Assembly: GCA_012274175.1 (NCBI GenBank)
Contig: JAAOZZ010000053.1
Location: forward strand, 1 to 29,725
Reading direction: 5' to 3'
DNA from: Betaproteobacteria bacterium
GTDB taxonomy: Bacteria; Pseudomonadota; Gammaproteobacteria; Burkholderiales; Usitatibacteraceae
DNA length: 29,725 nucleotides
Position numbers and translations under genes: made by a program. Positions 1 to 6,990 of the stretch are shown here, one piece after another. A model generated the notes under the pieces. The model had not been told where the DNA came from. It was given only the letters and a program-made list of their open reading frames with translations, and made no database searches. Numbering within the stretch: position 1 is the first letter of the stretch; every line of letters starts with the position of its first letter.

Positions 1-299
1 ACCATTCCGTCGACGATGCTCACCTCGTACGTACGAAGCGGGACCATGCACGGCGGAGCCTCGACGCGCCCGGTGGGAATGTGGAACGCCCCGTTGTGGA
101 AGTTGCATTCGACGATCTCGCCCTCGATCTCCCCTTCCGAGCGGGAACCGGGACCGTGAGTGCAGGCGTCGTCGGTCACGAAGTAGCGCCCCCCCAGGTT
201 GAACACCGCGAGCACGAGGCCGTGGTTCTCCACCCTGAGCGCTGCGCCTTCGGGGACCTCGCTCGTCGAACAAAGGGGCAGCGTGTCGGATCCGGCCAT
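1..299 (-). CDS. Rieske-type [2Fe-2S] ferredoxin of an aromatic dioxygenase system (partial, C-terminus off the left edge)
   Basis: Reading the minus strand from the ATG at 299 gives an open frame of 99 codons that runs off the window. It contains the Rieske cluster signature: CTHGPGS about 47 residues in, then CNFH about 18 residues later, which is C-x-H-x17-C-x2-H. The size and the acidic spacer (SEGEIEGEIVEC) fit the small soluble ferredoxins that pass electrons to ring-hydroxylating oxygenases (BphF/NagAb type). It is divergent from the Rieske oxygenase starting at 481 and could be its electron donor; no reductase is visible. No good Shine-Dalgarno sequence precedes the ATG, so the start is uncertain. 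A nitrite-reductase small-subunit-like Rieske protein is the main alternative. Confidence 0.8.
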   Translation of the reverse strand, partial: MAGSDTLPLCSTSEVPEGAALRVENHGLVLAVFNLGGRYFVTDDACTHGPGSRSEGEIEGEIVECNFHNGAFHIPTGRVEAPPCMVPLRTYEVSIVDGM

Positions 300-369
300 G
301 GGAGACAGTACGGGGTTTGACGAAGGTCAGCGCGCGTGCCATTCCCAGAGGGAAATCGCGGCTCCGGCG

Positions 370-398
370 TTGACCGCATTCTAGCGCGATGTTAACGT
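370..398 (+). promoter_or_regulatory. Candidate sigma70-like promoter for the aromatic operon
   Basis: TTGACC (370-375, five of six bases matching the -35 consensus) is followed after 17 bp by TAACGT (393-398), a weak -10 matching three of six. It would start transcription near 405, ahead of the palindrome at 413-425 and the Rieske oxygenase start at 481. The rest of the 300-480 region shows no gene. The call rests only on motif match and position. Confidence 0.35.
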
Positions 399-412
399 GG
401 AAACCATACACT

Positions 413-425
413 GGAACGACGTTCC
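413..425. promoter_or_regulatory. 13-bp palindrome, putative operator
   Basis: GGAACGACGTTCC is a perfect inverted repeat of 6-bp arms around a single central base. It lies just downstream of the candidate -10 box and 55 bp before the first gene of the + strand operon. A site there would suit a repressor or dual regulator. IclR- and GntR-family regulators of aromatic operons use short palindromes of this general kind, but the regulator gene is not in the window and the family cannot be assigned. Confidence 0.4.
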
Positions 426-480
426 TTATACAAGAACGAAGGGGGTGCGCGCCGCGGCGCATCCCCGGAGAGGGCAGCCG

Positions 481-1764
481 ATGAAGGCCGAACAGAACGA
501 ACTGCTGGTGCGCACCGGACCGGGCACGCCCATGGGCGAGCTCTTCCGTCGCTATTGGCAGCCCATCCTCCTCGCCGGGGAGCTCCCTGGGGCCGACTGC
601 CCGCCGGTGCGAGTGCGCTGCCTGGGCGAGCGCATGGTCGCGTTCCGCGACACCCAGGGACGGCTGGGGCTGGTGGACGAGTTCTGCGCGCACCGGGGCG
701 TGTCCCTCTGGTTCGGCCGCAACGAGGACAACGGCCTGCGCTGCCCGTACCACGGCTGGAAGTACGACGTGACCGGGCAATGCGTGGACGTGCCCTCGGA
801 GCCCGCCGAGAGCGGCTTCTGCGCGAAGATAAAGCTCAGGTCCTATCCGCTCGCCGAGCGCGGCGGAGTGATCTGGGTATACATGGGGCCGGCCGAGCAG
901 CAGCCGGCGCTGCCCGAGTGGGAATTCGCCACCGTGCCGGCCGAGCGCAGCTACATCTCCAAGCGGCTCCAGGAATGCAACTGGCTGCAGGCGATGGAAG
1001 GCGGCATCGACTCGAGCCACGTGTCGTTCCTGCACAGCGGGGCGCTCAACACCGATCCGCTGTTCAAGGGCTCCAAGGGCAACCAGTACAACCTGGGCGA
1101 CAAGAAGCCCGTGTTCGAGGTGGTGGAAAGCGAAGGCGGGCTGTACATCGGCGCGCGCCGCAACGCCGAGGACGGCCAGTATTACTGGCGCATCACGCCG
1201 TGGGTCATGCCGTGCTTCACGATGGTCCCTCCCCGGGGTGACCACCCGATGCACGGGCACTTCTGGGTGCCCATGGACGACGAGCACTGCATGGCGTGGA
1301 GCTTCGACTATCATCCGGTGCGCGCGCTCACCGCCGGGGAGCGCCAGGCGATGCGCGACGGCAAGGGCGTGCACGTGAAGGTCGACCCGGTCACGTTCCG
1401 TCCGCTCGCGAACCGGGACAACGACTACCTGATCGACCGCGCGGCGCAGAAGGCGGGCCACTCCTTCAGCGGCGTGGAGGGCATCGGCATGCAGGACGCG
1501 TCGCTGCAGGAAAGCATGGGGCCGATCCAGGACCGCACGAAGGAGAACCTCGTCTCCACCGACAACGGCATCATCATGGCGCGCCATCGGCTGATGAAGG
1601 CTGCCAAGGAGCTCGCGGCGAAAGGCACGCTGCCGCCGGGCAGGGAGCCCGCGCACCAGAAGGTGCGCTCGGTCGCGGTGGTGCTGCCCTCGGGCACGCC
1701 GTTCAAGGAGGGCGCCGGCGAGGCGCTCACGGCGCGCGCAGGCGTCGCTCAGACTTCCGTCTAG
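481..1764 (+). CDS. Rieske non-haem iron oxygenase, phthalate 4,5-dioxygenase / demethylase-like
   Basis: The 427-residue protein has an N-terminal Rieske domain with C69-x-H71 and C88-x2-H91 binding the [2Fe-2S] cluster. The catalytic domain carries the mononuclear iron motif D177-x2-H180-x4-H185. Architecture and length fit the phthalate dioxygenase group of single-component-type oxygenases, which hydroxylate or O-demethylate aromatic acids. The ATG at 481 is chosen over an earlier in-frame ATG at 397 because GGAGAGGG lies 6 bp upstream and the conserved family start follows it. It heads the + strand operon, and a 4,5-dihydroxyphthalate decarboxylase-like gene follows, which supports a phthalate-type substrate. 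The actual substrate (phthalate, isophthalate or a methoxybenzoate) cannot be read from sequence. The reductase partner is not present; a Rieske ferredoxin is encoded divergently. Confidence 0.9.
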   Translation: MKAEQNELLVRTGPGTPMGELFRRYWQPILLAGELPGADCPPVRVRCLGERMVAFRDTQGRLGLVDEFCAHRGVSLWFGRNEDNGLRCPYHGWKYDVTGQCVDVPSEPAESGFCAKIKLRSYPLAERGGVIWVYMGPAEQQPALPEWEFATVPAERSYISKRLQECNWLQAMEGGIDSSHVSFLHSGALNTDPLFKGSKGNQYNLGDKKPVFEVVESEGGLYIGARRNAEDGQYYWRITPWVMPCFTMVPPRGDHPMHGHFWVPMDDEHCMAWSFDYHPVRALTAGERQAMRDGKGVHVKVDPVTFRPLANRDNDYLIDRAAQKAGHSFSGVEGIGMQDASLQESMGPIQDRTKENLVSTDNGIIMARHRLMKAAKELAAKGTLPPGREPAHQKVRSVAVVLPSGTPFKEGAGEALTARAGVAQTSV

Positions 1765-1816
1765 GCAGGCGCATCCGGGCCGCGGCGGCGGCCCTTACCG
1801 TTGGAGGATTGCAGCG

Positions 1817-2923
1817 TTGGAAGACGTATTGGCGGCCGTTCGCGTAGGCCCGGGCAAGACCGAAATCCGGGAATTTCCCATGCCGGAAATTCCGGAGGAC
1901 AGCGCGTTGATGAAGATGGAGGTGGCCGGGATCTGCGGCACCGACGTGAAGCTCTACCAGCATCCGCCGTCCGGCACGCCGGTGATCATGGGCCACGAGA
2001 ACATCGGCTACATCGCCAAGGCGGGCCGCGAGTTCACCCGGCGCAAGGGCTTCCGGGAAGGCGACCTCGTTTTCGTCGAGCACTACGTCTCGTGCGGCAA
2101 GTGCGAATGGTGCCACCTGGGACAATACCGCCACTGCGAGAACACCGACTGGCGCTCGAACCCCGACGCGATCCGCTACGGCTATACGTCCGCGGAACGG
2201 GCGCCCCACCTCTGGGGCGGCTTCGCGCAATACGTGTACCTGCCGTGGAACGCGGTCCTGCACCATGTGCCACGCGGGGTGACCCCGGAGCTCGCGGGCC
2301 TCGTGACTCCCATGGCCAACGGGGTCGAGTGGTCGCTCTTCGACGGCGGGGTGGGCTACAACTCCACGGTCCTGATCCAGGGGCCCGGCCAGCAGGGGCT
2401 TTCGCAGACGGTGATCTGCAAGCAGGCCGGCGCCTCGCTCATCATCGTGACGGGCACCTCGAAGGACGGAGCGCGCCTGGACGTCGCGCGCACGCTCGGG
2501 GCGGACCACGTGATCGATGTGCAAAAGGAGGATCCGCTCGCCCGCATCCGCGAGATCACCGGCGGCAAGGGCGTGGACGTCGTCCTCGATTGCACGGCGG
2601 GCGGCGGGACGATGCCGATCCTGTTCGGCGTGGAGGCCCTCAAGCGCAAGGCGGGCACGATGGTGATCCAGGGCGAGATCGCGGAGTTTCCCAATTTCCC
2701 CGTGGGGCGCGTCACGGTGAAGGCGATCACGCTGAAGAGTGCTCGAGGCCACAGCTACAAGGCCTGCGAGCTGGCACTCCAGCAGCTCGCCTCGCGCCGC
2801 TACCCGCTCGAAAAGATCACGACCCACGCCTTCGGCCTGAAGGAGGTGGACCTCGCGATCCGCTCCGTCGGCGGCGAGGGTGTCCCGGACGTGATCCACG
2901 CCTCGCTCATGCCGTGGAAATAG
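1817..2923 (+). CDS. Zinc-dependent alcohol dehydrogenase, threonine dehydrogenase-like (MDR family)
   Basis: This is a 368-residue medium-chain dehydrogenase. The catalytic zinc ligands are visible as Cys40 in GICGTD and the GHE motif at 59-61. The structural zinc site has Cys93, Cys96, Cys99 and Cys107. A Rossmann glycine motif GPGQQG occupies 189-194, consistent with NAD(P) binding. The start is TTG at 1817 with GGAGG 9 bp upstream. Placed between the ring hydroxylase and the decarboxylase-like gene, it may oxidise a cis-dihydrodiol or an alcohol intermediate. Classical phthalate dihydrodiol dehydrogenases belong to other families, so the exact reaction is inferred only from position. Confidence 0.85.
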   Translation: MEDVLAAVRVGPGKTEIREFPMPEIPEDSALMKMEVAGICGTDVKLYQHPPSGTPVIMGHENIGYIAKAGREFTRRKGFREGDLVFVEHYVSCGKCEWCHLGQYRHCENTDWRSNPDAIRYGYTSAERAPHLWGGFAQYVYLPWNAVLHHVPRGVTPELAGLVTPMANGVEWSLFDGGVGYNSTVLIQGPGQQGLSQTVICKQAGASLIIVTGTSKDGARLDVARTLGADHVIDVQKEDPLARIREITGGKGVDVVLDCTAGGGTMPILFGVEALKRKAGTMVIQGEIAEFPNFPVGRVTVKAITLKSARGHSYKACELALQQLASRRYPLEKITTHAFGLKEVDLAIRSVGGEGVPDVIHASLMPWK

Positions 2924-2937
2924 GACGGGAGGTCCCC

Positions 2938-3315
2938 ATGGCTGCGTCGGGCAACTGGGCACGGATGCAGCGCACGGCCGGCGGCGGCGCGCGCGAGCCG
3001 GCCACCGACGACGCGTTCCTCGCATCGCTGCGCCGCGGCGCCGGATACTTCGATGCCCGTGCGCGGGTGAAGGGATGGACGCGGGAGCGTTTCGCCCTCG
3101 ACAGCGACGGGGCGGTCGCGGTGTCCGAGGCCGAAGGGCGGATCCCCGGCGGCCCTCCCCTCGAGACGGTGGTCGAGTTCTGGACCGCGGACGGCCTGCG
3201 CCACCACTTCAAGGTGTTCAAGGCGCTCGCCGCGGTGGTCGAGGACGACCTCCCGCCCCGGTGGCTGAAGGACGCGCTCGCGATGCCCGAAGGCTACGAA
3301 TGCGATTGCTGTTGA
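2938..3315 (+). CDS. Hypothetical protein, 125 aa, with a CDCC C-terminus
   Basis: The frame opens at an ATG 14 bp after the dehydrogenase, preceded by GGGAGG, and closes 19 bp before the decarboxylase-like gene, so it sits inside the operon. I do not recognise the family. The protein is soluble, with no signal peptide or membrane segment. It has a charged middle, a His pair (H89, H90) and a C-terminus ending in GYECDCC (Cys122, Cys124, Cys125). The terminal cysteines plus the His pair could bind a metal or be redox-active, but this is a guess. Operon position suggests an accessory or small-subunit role with the flanking dehydrogenase or decarboxylase. Confidence 0.7.
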   Translation: MAASGNWARMQRTAGGGAREPATDDAFLASLRRGAGYFDARARVKGWTRERFALDSDGAVAVSEAEGRIPGGPPLETVVEFWTADGLRHHFKVFKALAAVVEDDLPPRWLKDALAMPEGYECDCC

Positions 3316-3334
3316 GCGCACGAAGGCCCATGCC

Positions 3335-4282
3335 ATGGCGAAACCGAGGCTGAAGACCGTCACGCGCACCCAGGGGAACAACCGGGCGCTCAAGGATGGC
3401 AGCGTCGCCGCGGGCACGTTCGATTTCGACTTCGTCGAGGTCGACCCGCTCATCGATGCGTTCCGCCGCATGGTGCGCGGCCTCGAGTTCGACATCTGCG
3501 AGATGGCGATGACCACGTACCTGAGCGCAAAGGAGCACGGCAAGCACTTCACCGCGCTGCCGGTCTTCCTGGTGCGCGCGTTCCACCACGGCGCCATCGT
3601 GGCGAACACGAAGTCGGGCATCCGCACGCCCCGGGACCTGGAAGGCAAGCGCGTGGGCGTGAACCGCGGCTATACCGTGACCACCGGCGTCTGGGCGCGC
3701 AGCGTCCTGCAGCACCAGTACGGCGTCGATCTCGGGAAGATCACGTGGGTGCTCTCGGGCGACGAGCACGTGGCGGAATTCCGCCCGCCGGCCAACGTGG
3801 TCCCGATGGAGAAGGGCCGCAAGATGGCCGACCTCGTGGCAAGCGGGGAGCTGGCCGCGGCGATCGGGGTCGAGGCGGACCACCCCGACGTGGAGCCGCT
3901 CATCGCGAACGCGAAGGAAGCCGGGTTCGAGGCCTTGCGCACCCGCGGCCACTATCCGATCAACCACGCGATCGTGGTGAAGGACGAGCTCCTCGCCGCC
4001 CATCCGGGGCTCGCCGCCGATGCCTTCCGCGCTTTCGCCGAATCCAAGCGCCGCTACGTGGAGCTGCTCAAGTCCGGCGGGATCGAAAAGCCCACGCCCG
4101 TGGACGAGATGCACCGGCGCGTGATGCAGATCACCGGCGCCGACCCCCTGCCCTACGGCATCGCGCCCAATCGCGGGGCGCTGTCGGAGCTGGTCGGCTC
4201 GGCGAAGGAGCAGGGAATCATCGCGAGCGCGTTCGAGCTGGAGGAGCTCTTCCCGCCCGAGACGCTGGATCTGGTGGGATGA
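3335..4282 (+). CDS. 4,5-dihydroxyphthalate decarboxylase-like protein (SBP/NMT1 fold)
   Basis: The 315-residue protein has the periplasmic-binding-protein fold of the NMT1/ThiY group but no signal peptide, so it should be cytoplasmic. The segments FDICEMAMTTYL and LPVFLVRAFHHGAI are typical, as I remember the family, of 4,5-dihydroxyphthalate decarboxylase (Pht5 type), which converts 4,5-dihydroxyphthalate to protocatechuate. GKRVGVNRGYT and the GVEADHP segment are further fold landmarks. The start at 3335 has GAAGG about 8 bp upstream. With the Rieske oxygenase ahead and protocatechuate-cleavage genes behind, this role fits well. A related decarboxylation of another hydroxylated benzene dicarboxylate is the alternative. 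Confidence 0.8.
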   Translation: MAKPRLKTVTRTQGNNRALKDGSVAAGTFDFDFVEVDPLIDAFRRMVRGLEFDICEMAMTTYLSAKEHGKHFTALPVFLVRAFHHGAIVANTKSGIRTPRDLEGKRVGVNRGYTVTTGVWARSVLQHQYGVDLGKITWVLSGDEHVAEFRPPANVVPMEKGRKMADLVASGELAAAIGVEADHPDVEPLIANAKEAGFEALRTRGHYPINHAIVVKDELLAAHPGLAADAFRAFAESKRRYVELLKSGGIEKPTPVDEMHRRVMQITGADPLPYGIAPNRGALSELVGSAKEQGIIASAFELEELFPPETLDLVG

Positions 4283-4347
4283 TGCAAGGGACCGACACAA
4301 AGGGACATCGGGCGTAGTCGCAGCCCTCTCACGACAGGAGAAGCGCC

Positions 4348-5280
4348 ATGACCGTCGAGGAAGCCACACGCAAGCCGCAGGTCGCGAAGAAACCCCAGGT
4401 CGCCGTGATGAACGCGGTCCACGACCTGCCCGTCCTGGTCGCCCGGGACGAAGGGTTCTTCAAGGACGAGGGGCTGGACATCGATTTCGTGACCACGCCC
4501 GGCATGGCGCAGGTCACCACCAAGCACTTCGTGAAGTTCGACTCCGTCTTCGACCGCCCGCTCGATTCGGCGTACAACGAGGGCGGCATCGACCAGTTCC
4601 GCATGTGCGAGTGGGGCATCATGAAGCGCGCGGTCGAGGCCGAGGCGGAAGGACTTCGCCACCGCAAGATCGTGGCCCTGGGCGCCTCCATGTCGATGTT
4701 CGCGATCGCGGTCAACCGCGACTCGAAGTTCTACGAGCCGGAGATGTTGAAGGACCAGCCGATCGCGGTCACGCCCAACAACGGTTCCCATTTCACCACG
4801 CTCAAGATGATGGAAGGCTTCCTCGCTCCCGAGCACGTGAAGACCACGGGCGCGGGCTCCATGCCCAAGCGGCTGGAAGCGCTGCGCCAGGGCAAGGTGG
4901 CGGCCGTGAGCCTGATGGAGCCGTGGATCAGCGTCGCCCAGAAGCAGGGCTTCCGGATCCTCATCGAGTCCCACTCGACCCGCAGCGAGGCCGCCGGCGA
5001 CGACCTCGATGGGCCGACGCTCGCGAAGATGTTCCGCGCCCAGGCGCGCGCGGTCGAGCTCTTGGAGAAGGATCCGCGCCCCTACATCCATTACCTCATC
5101 GCGGAGACCGGCGGACTGCTGGAGCCCCACGAGCTGCAGACCTGGCGCCTGCTGCACGCGGCACCCCAGCCGTATACGCGGGAACGATTCGACGACACCT
5201 ACAACTGGACGGTGAAATGGAACATGGTGGTGCCGGGCGCCACCTTCGAGAACACCGTCGACAACCGCGCCTGGGAATAG
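4348..5280 (+). CDS. Cytoplasmic NitT/TauT-type substrate-binding-fold protein (NMT1/THI5-like)
   Basis: The 310-residue protein begins with a charged, non-hydrophobic N-terminus and lacks a signal peptide. The fold is nonetheless that of an ABC solute-binding protein of the nitrate/taurine/THI5 group: AVHDLPVLVARDEGFFKDEGLD near the start is the usual first beta-strand and helix. It follows the decarboxylase-like gene by 65 bp with AGGAG upstream. Two tandem unsecreted proteins of this fold suggest a second decarboxylase-like enzyme or a non-catalytic partner, rather than a transporter component. No permease or ATPase is nearby on this strand. The function is not established by sequence. Confidence 0.7.
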   Translation: MTVEEATRKPQVAKKPQVAVMNAVHDLPVLVARDEGFFKDEGLDIDFVTTPGMAQVTTKHFVKFDSVFDRPLDSAYNEGGIDQFRMCEWGIMKRAVEAEAEGLRHRKIVALGASMSMFAIAVNRDSKFYEPEMLKDQPIAVTPNNGSHFTTLKMMEGFLAPEHVKTTGAGSMPKRLEALRQGKVAAVSLMEPWISVAQKQGFRILIESHSTRSEAAGDDLDGPTLAKMFRAQARAVELLEKDPRPYIHYLIAETGGLLEPHELQTWRLLHAAPQPYTRERFDDTYNWTVKWNMVVPGATFENTVDNRAWE

Positions 5281-5287
5281 GCGAGCC

Positions 5288-6130
5288 ATGGATCGCGAGC
5301 GCGAGCCCGTGACGCTGCCGGCGCTGCACCGGATGAAGCGCGACGGGCGCAAGATCGCCGGCGTGGTGGCCTGGGACTACCAGATCGCGCGCATCGTCGA
5401 TCGGGCGGGCGTGGACATCGTCTCCGTGGGCGATTCCGTGGGCGTGAACCTCTGGGGCCACGCGAGCCCCCTCGAGGTCACCATGGACGAGATGGTGGTG
5501 GTCTGCAAGGCGGTGCGCCGGGGCGTGGCGCGCGCCCTCGTGAGCTGCGACTTTCCGTTCGGGCCGCTGCAGGCGGGCACGCAAAGTGCCCTCGCCGCCG
5601 CCATCCGCCTGGTGAAGGAAGCGGGCGCGGACATGGTGAAGCTCGACGGCGCGGCGGAGTTTCCCGAAGCCGTGCGCGCGATCTCACGGGCGGGAATTCC
5701 TGTCTTCGCGCAGATGGGCATCACGCCGCAGACCGCACTCGCCTACGGCATCGACTACCAGACGATGCTCCAGGGTACGACCCAGGCGACGGCGTCGATG
5801 ACCGCGCGCCTGGTCGCCGAGGCGAAGACCCTGGAGGAGGCCGGAGCCGCGCTCATCGACTTCACGAACTCCGGTCCCATCGTGGGGCCGGAAGTGGCGC
5901 GCGCGGTCGCCATTCCCGTGATCGGCGGCCTCGGCGGCGGACCCTGGCTCGACGGGCGCATGCGCATGGCCCACGCGGCCATCGGCTACGGGGCCGGTGC
6001 CATCGACTCGAAGGCGGAGAGCTATGCCAACGTGGCGCGCGTGGCGCTCGACGCCATCACCGCATACGTCGAGGACGTGCGCGCCGCGCGCCAGATCAAG
6101 GGCGGCATCCGCGTGAAGCCCGCGTCCTGA
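5288..6130 (+). CDS. PanB-like (ketopantoate hydroxymethyltransferase family) enzyme, probably not pantothenate-related
   Basis: The 280-residue protein follows the PanB (beta/alpha)8 pattern throughout. VGDS (47-50) and CDFPF with D88 match metal-ligand regions of E. coli PanB as I recall them. MVKLDGA (117-122) has Asp120 where PanB has Glu. In the strand that carries the PanB catalytic Glu (LECVP), a gap-free alignment from memory puts Thr193 (DFTNSG). AIPVIGG near 208-214 is conserved. It lies between an SBP-fold gene and the alpha/beta hydrolase with 5-7 bp spacing. A carbon-carbon lyase or aldolase step on an aromatic-derived oxo-acid is more likely than folate-dependent hydroxymethylation, but this is inference. 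Confidence 0.75.
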   Translation: MDREREPVTLPALHRMKRDGRKIAGVVAWDYQIARIVDRAGVDIVSVGDSVGVNLWGHASPLEVTMDEMVVVCKAVRRGVARALVSCDFPFGPLQAGTQSALAAAIRLVKEAGADMVKLDGAAEFPEAVRAISRAGIPVFAQMGITPQTALAYGIDYQTMLQGTTQATASMTARLVAEAKTLEEAGAALIDFTNSGPIVGPEVARAVAIPVIGGLGGGPWLDGRMRMAHAAIGYGAGAIDSKAESYANVARVALDAITAYVEDVRAARQIKGGIRVKPAS

Positions 6131-6135
6131 GCGCC

Positions 6136-6990
6136 ATGGGCAGCGCGCTCATCGACGGCATCGCGACCCGCTACGAAGTGGTCGGCTCGGGCCCCGCGCT
6201 GCTCATGTACGCGCCGGGCGGCTTCGACGCGACCGTCGAGAAGTGGAGCACGATGGGCGTCTACGCGCGCGTGAAGCTGATGGACCACTTGCCGCGCAAG
6301 TACACCTGCATCCTGTTCGACCGGCGCGAGTGCGGGCAGTCGGGCGGGCGCGTGGAGCACGTAACGTGGTCCCACTACGTAGCCCAGGGCCGGGGCCTGC
6401 TCGACCACCTCGGCATCGAGCGCGCGCACCTCATGGGCGGTTGCATGGGCTGCTGTCCCGTGGCGGCGTTCGCCGTGGCCCATCCCGAGCGCGTAGCGAG
6501 CATGGTGCTGTGGTGGCCGGTGGGCGGGCCGAAGTACCGGATCAAGGGACGGCAGCGTTTCGCCGAGCACCTGGCGTACGTGAGCGAGCACGGGATGCAA
6601 GCGGTGGCGGCGCTCGCCGCGAAGGAAGGCAAGCCCTTCGGCGCCGATCCCAGGGGCGGGCCGTGGGCCTCGGTGCTCCGGAACGACCGCGCATTCGCCG
6701 AGGCCTACGGGAAGCTCGACCGCGAGAAGTACCAGCTTGCCGTCGCGGCGATGGCGGCCTCCCTCCTCGACCGCGACACCGCACCGGGCGCCGAGCCCGA
6801 GGACCTGATGGGGCTCGACATCCCGGCGCTCGTGGTGCCCGGCCACGACGATTCCCACGCCACCTCCGCGGCGCGCTATCTCGAGGAGTGCCTGCCGCGA
6901 TCGGAGTACTGGGATGTGCCCGTCGAGGGCCAGACGGGCGAGACCGCGCCCGGGCGCGTGCTCGCCTTCCTCGAGGCCGCCGGCCGGTGA
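6136..6990 (+). CDS. Alpha/beta-fold hydrolase with a Cys nucleophile
   Basis: The 284-residue protein has the alpha/beta hydrolase layout: an oxyanion-loop-like APGGF (26-30), FDRRECGQS (61-69) after strand 4, and a nucleophile elbow GGCMGC (101-106) in which Cys103 replaces the usual Ser. An acid candidate lies in PGHDDSH (235-241). The usual C-terminal catalytic His is missing; the expected place reads VEGQTGE (263-269), leaving H241 as the only nearby His. It follows the PanB-like gene by 5 bp, and its TGA overlaps the GTG of ligJ. A C-C bond hydrolase, lactonase or dienelactone-hydrolase-like role on a ring-cleavage product is plausible. Confidence 0.8.
   Translation: MGSALIDGIATRYEVVGSGPALLMYAPGGFDATVEKWSTMGVYARVKLMDHLPRKYTCILFDRRECGQSGGRVEHVTWSHYVAQGRGLLDHLGIERAHLMGGCMGCCPVAAFAVAHPERVASMVLWWPVGGPKYRIKGRQRFAEHLAYVSEHGMQAVAALAAKEGKPFGADPRGGPWASVLRNDRAFAEAYGKLDREKYQLAVAAMAASLLDRDTAPGAEPEDLMGLDIPALVVPGHDDSHATSAARYLEECLPRSEYWDVPVEGQTGETAPGRVLAFLEAAGR

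Noticed and set aside
397..480. Upstream ATG at 397 extending the Rieske oxygenase by 28 residues
   Set aside because: The extension crosses the palindrome and lacks family similarity, while the ATG at 481 has a strong Shine-Dalgarno sequence and the usual family start.
1296..1847. Long arginine/alanine-rich frames overlapping most genes on both strands
   Set aside because: They are the expected open shadow frames of GC-rich coding DNA, with composition typical of off-frame translation and no recognisable domain.
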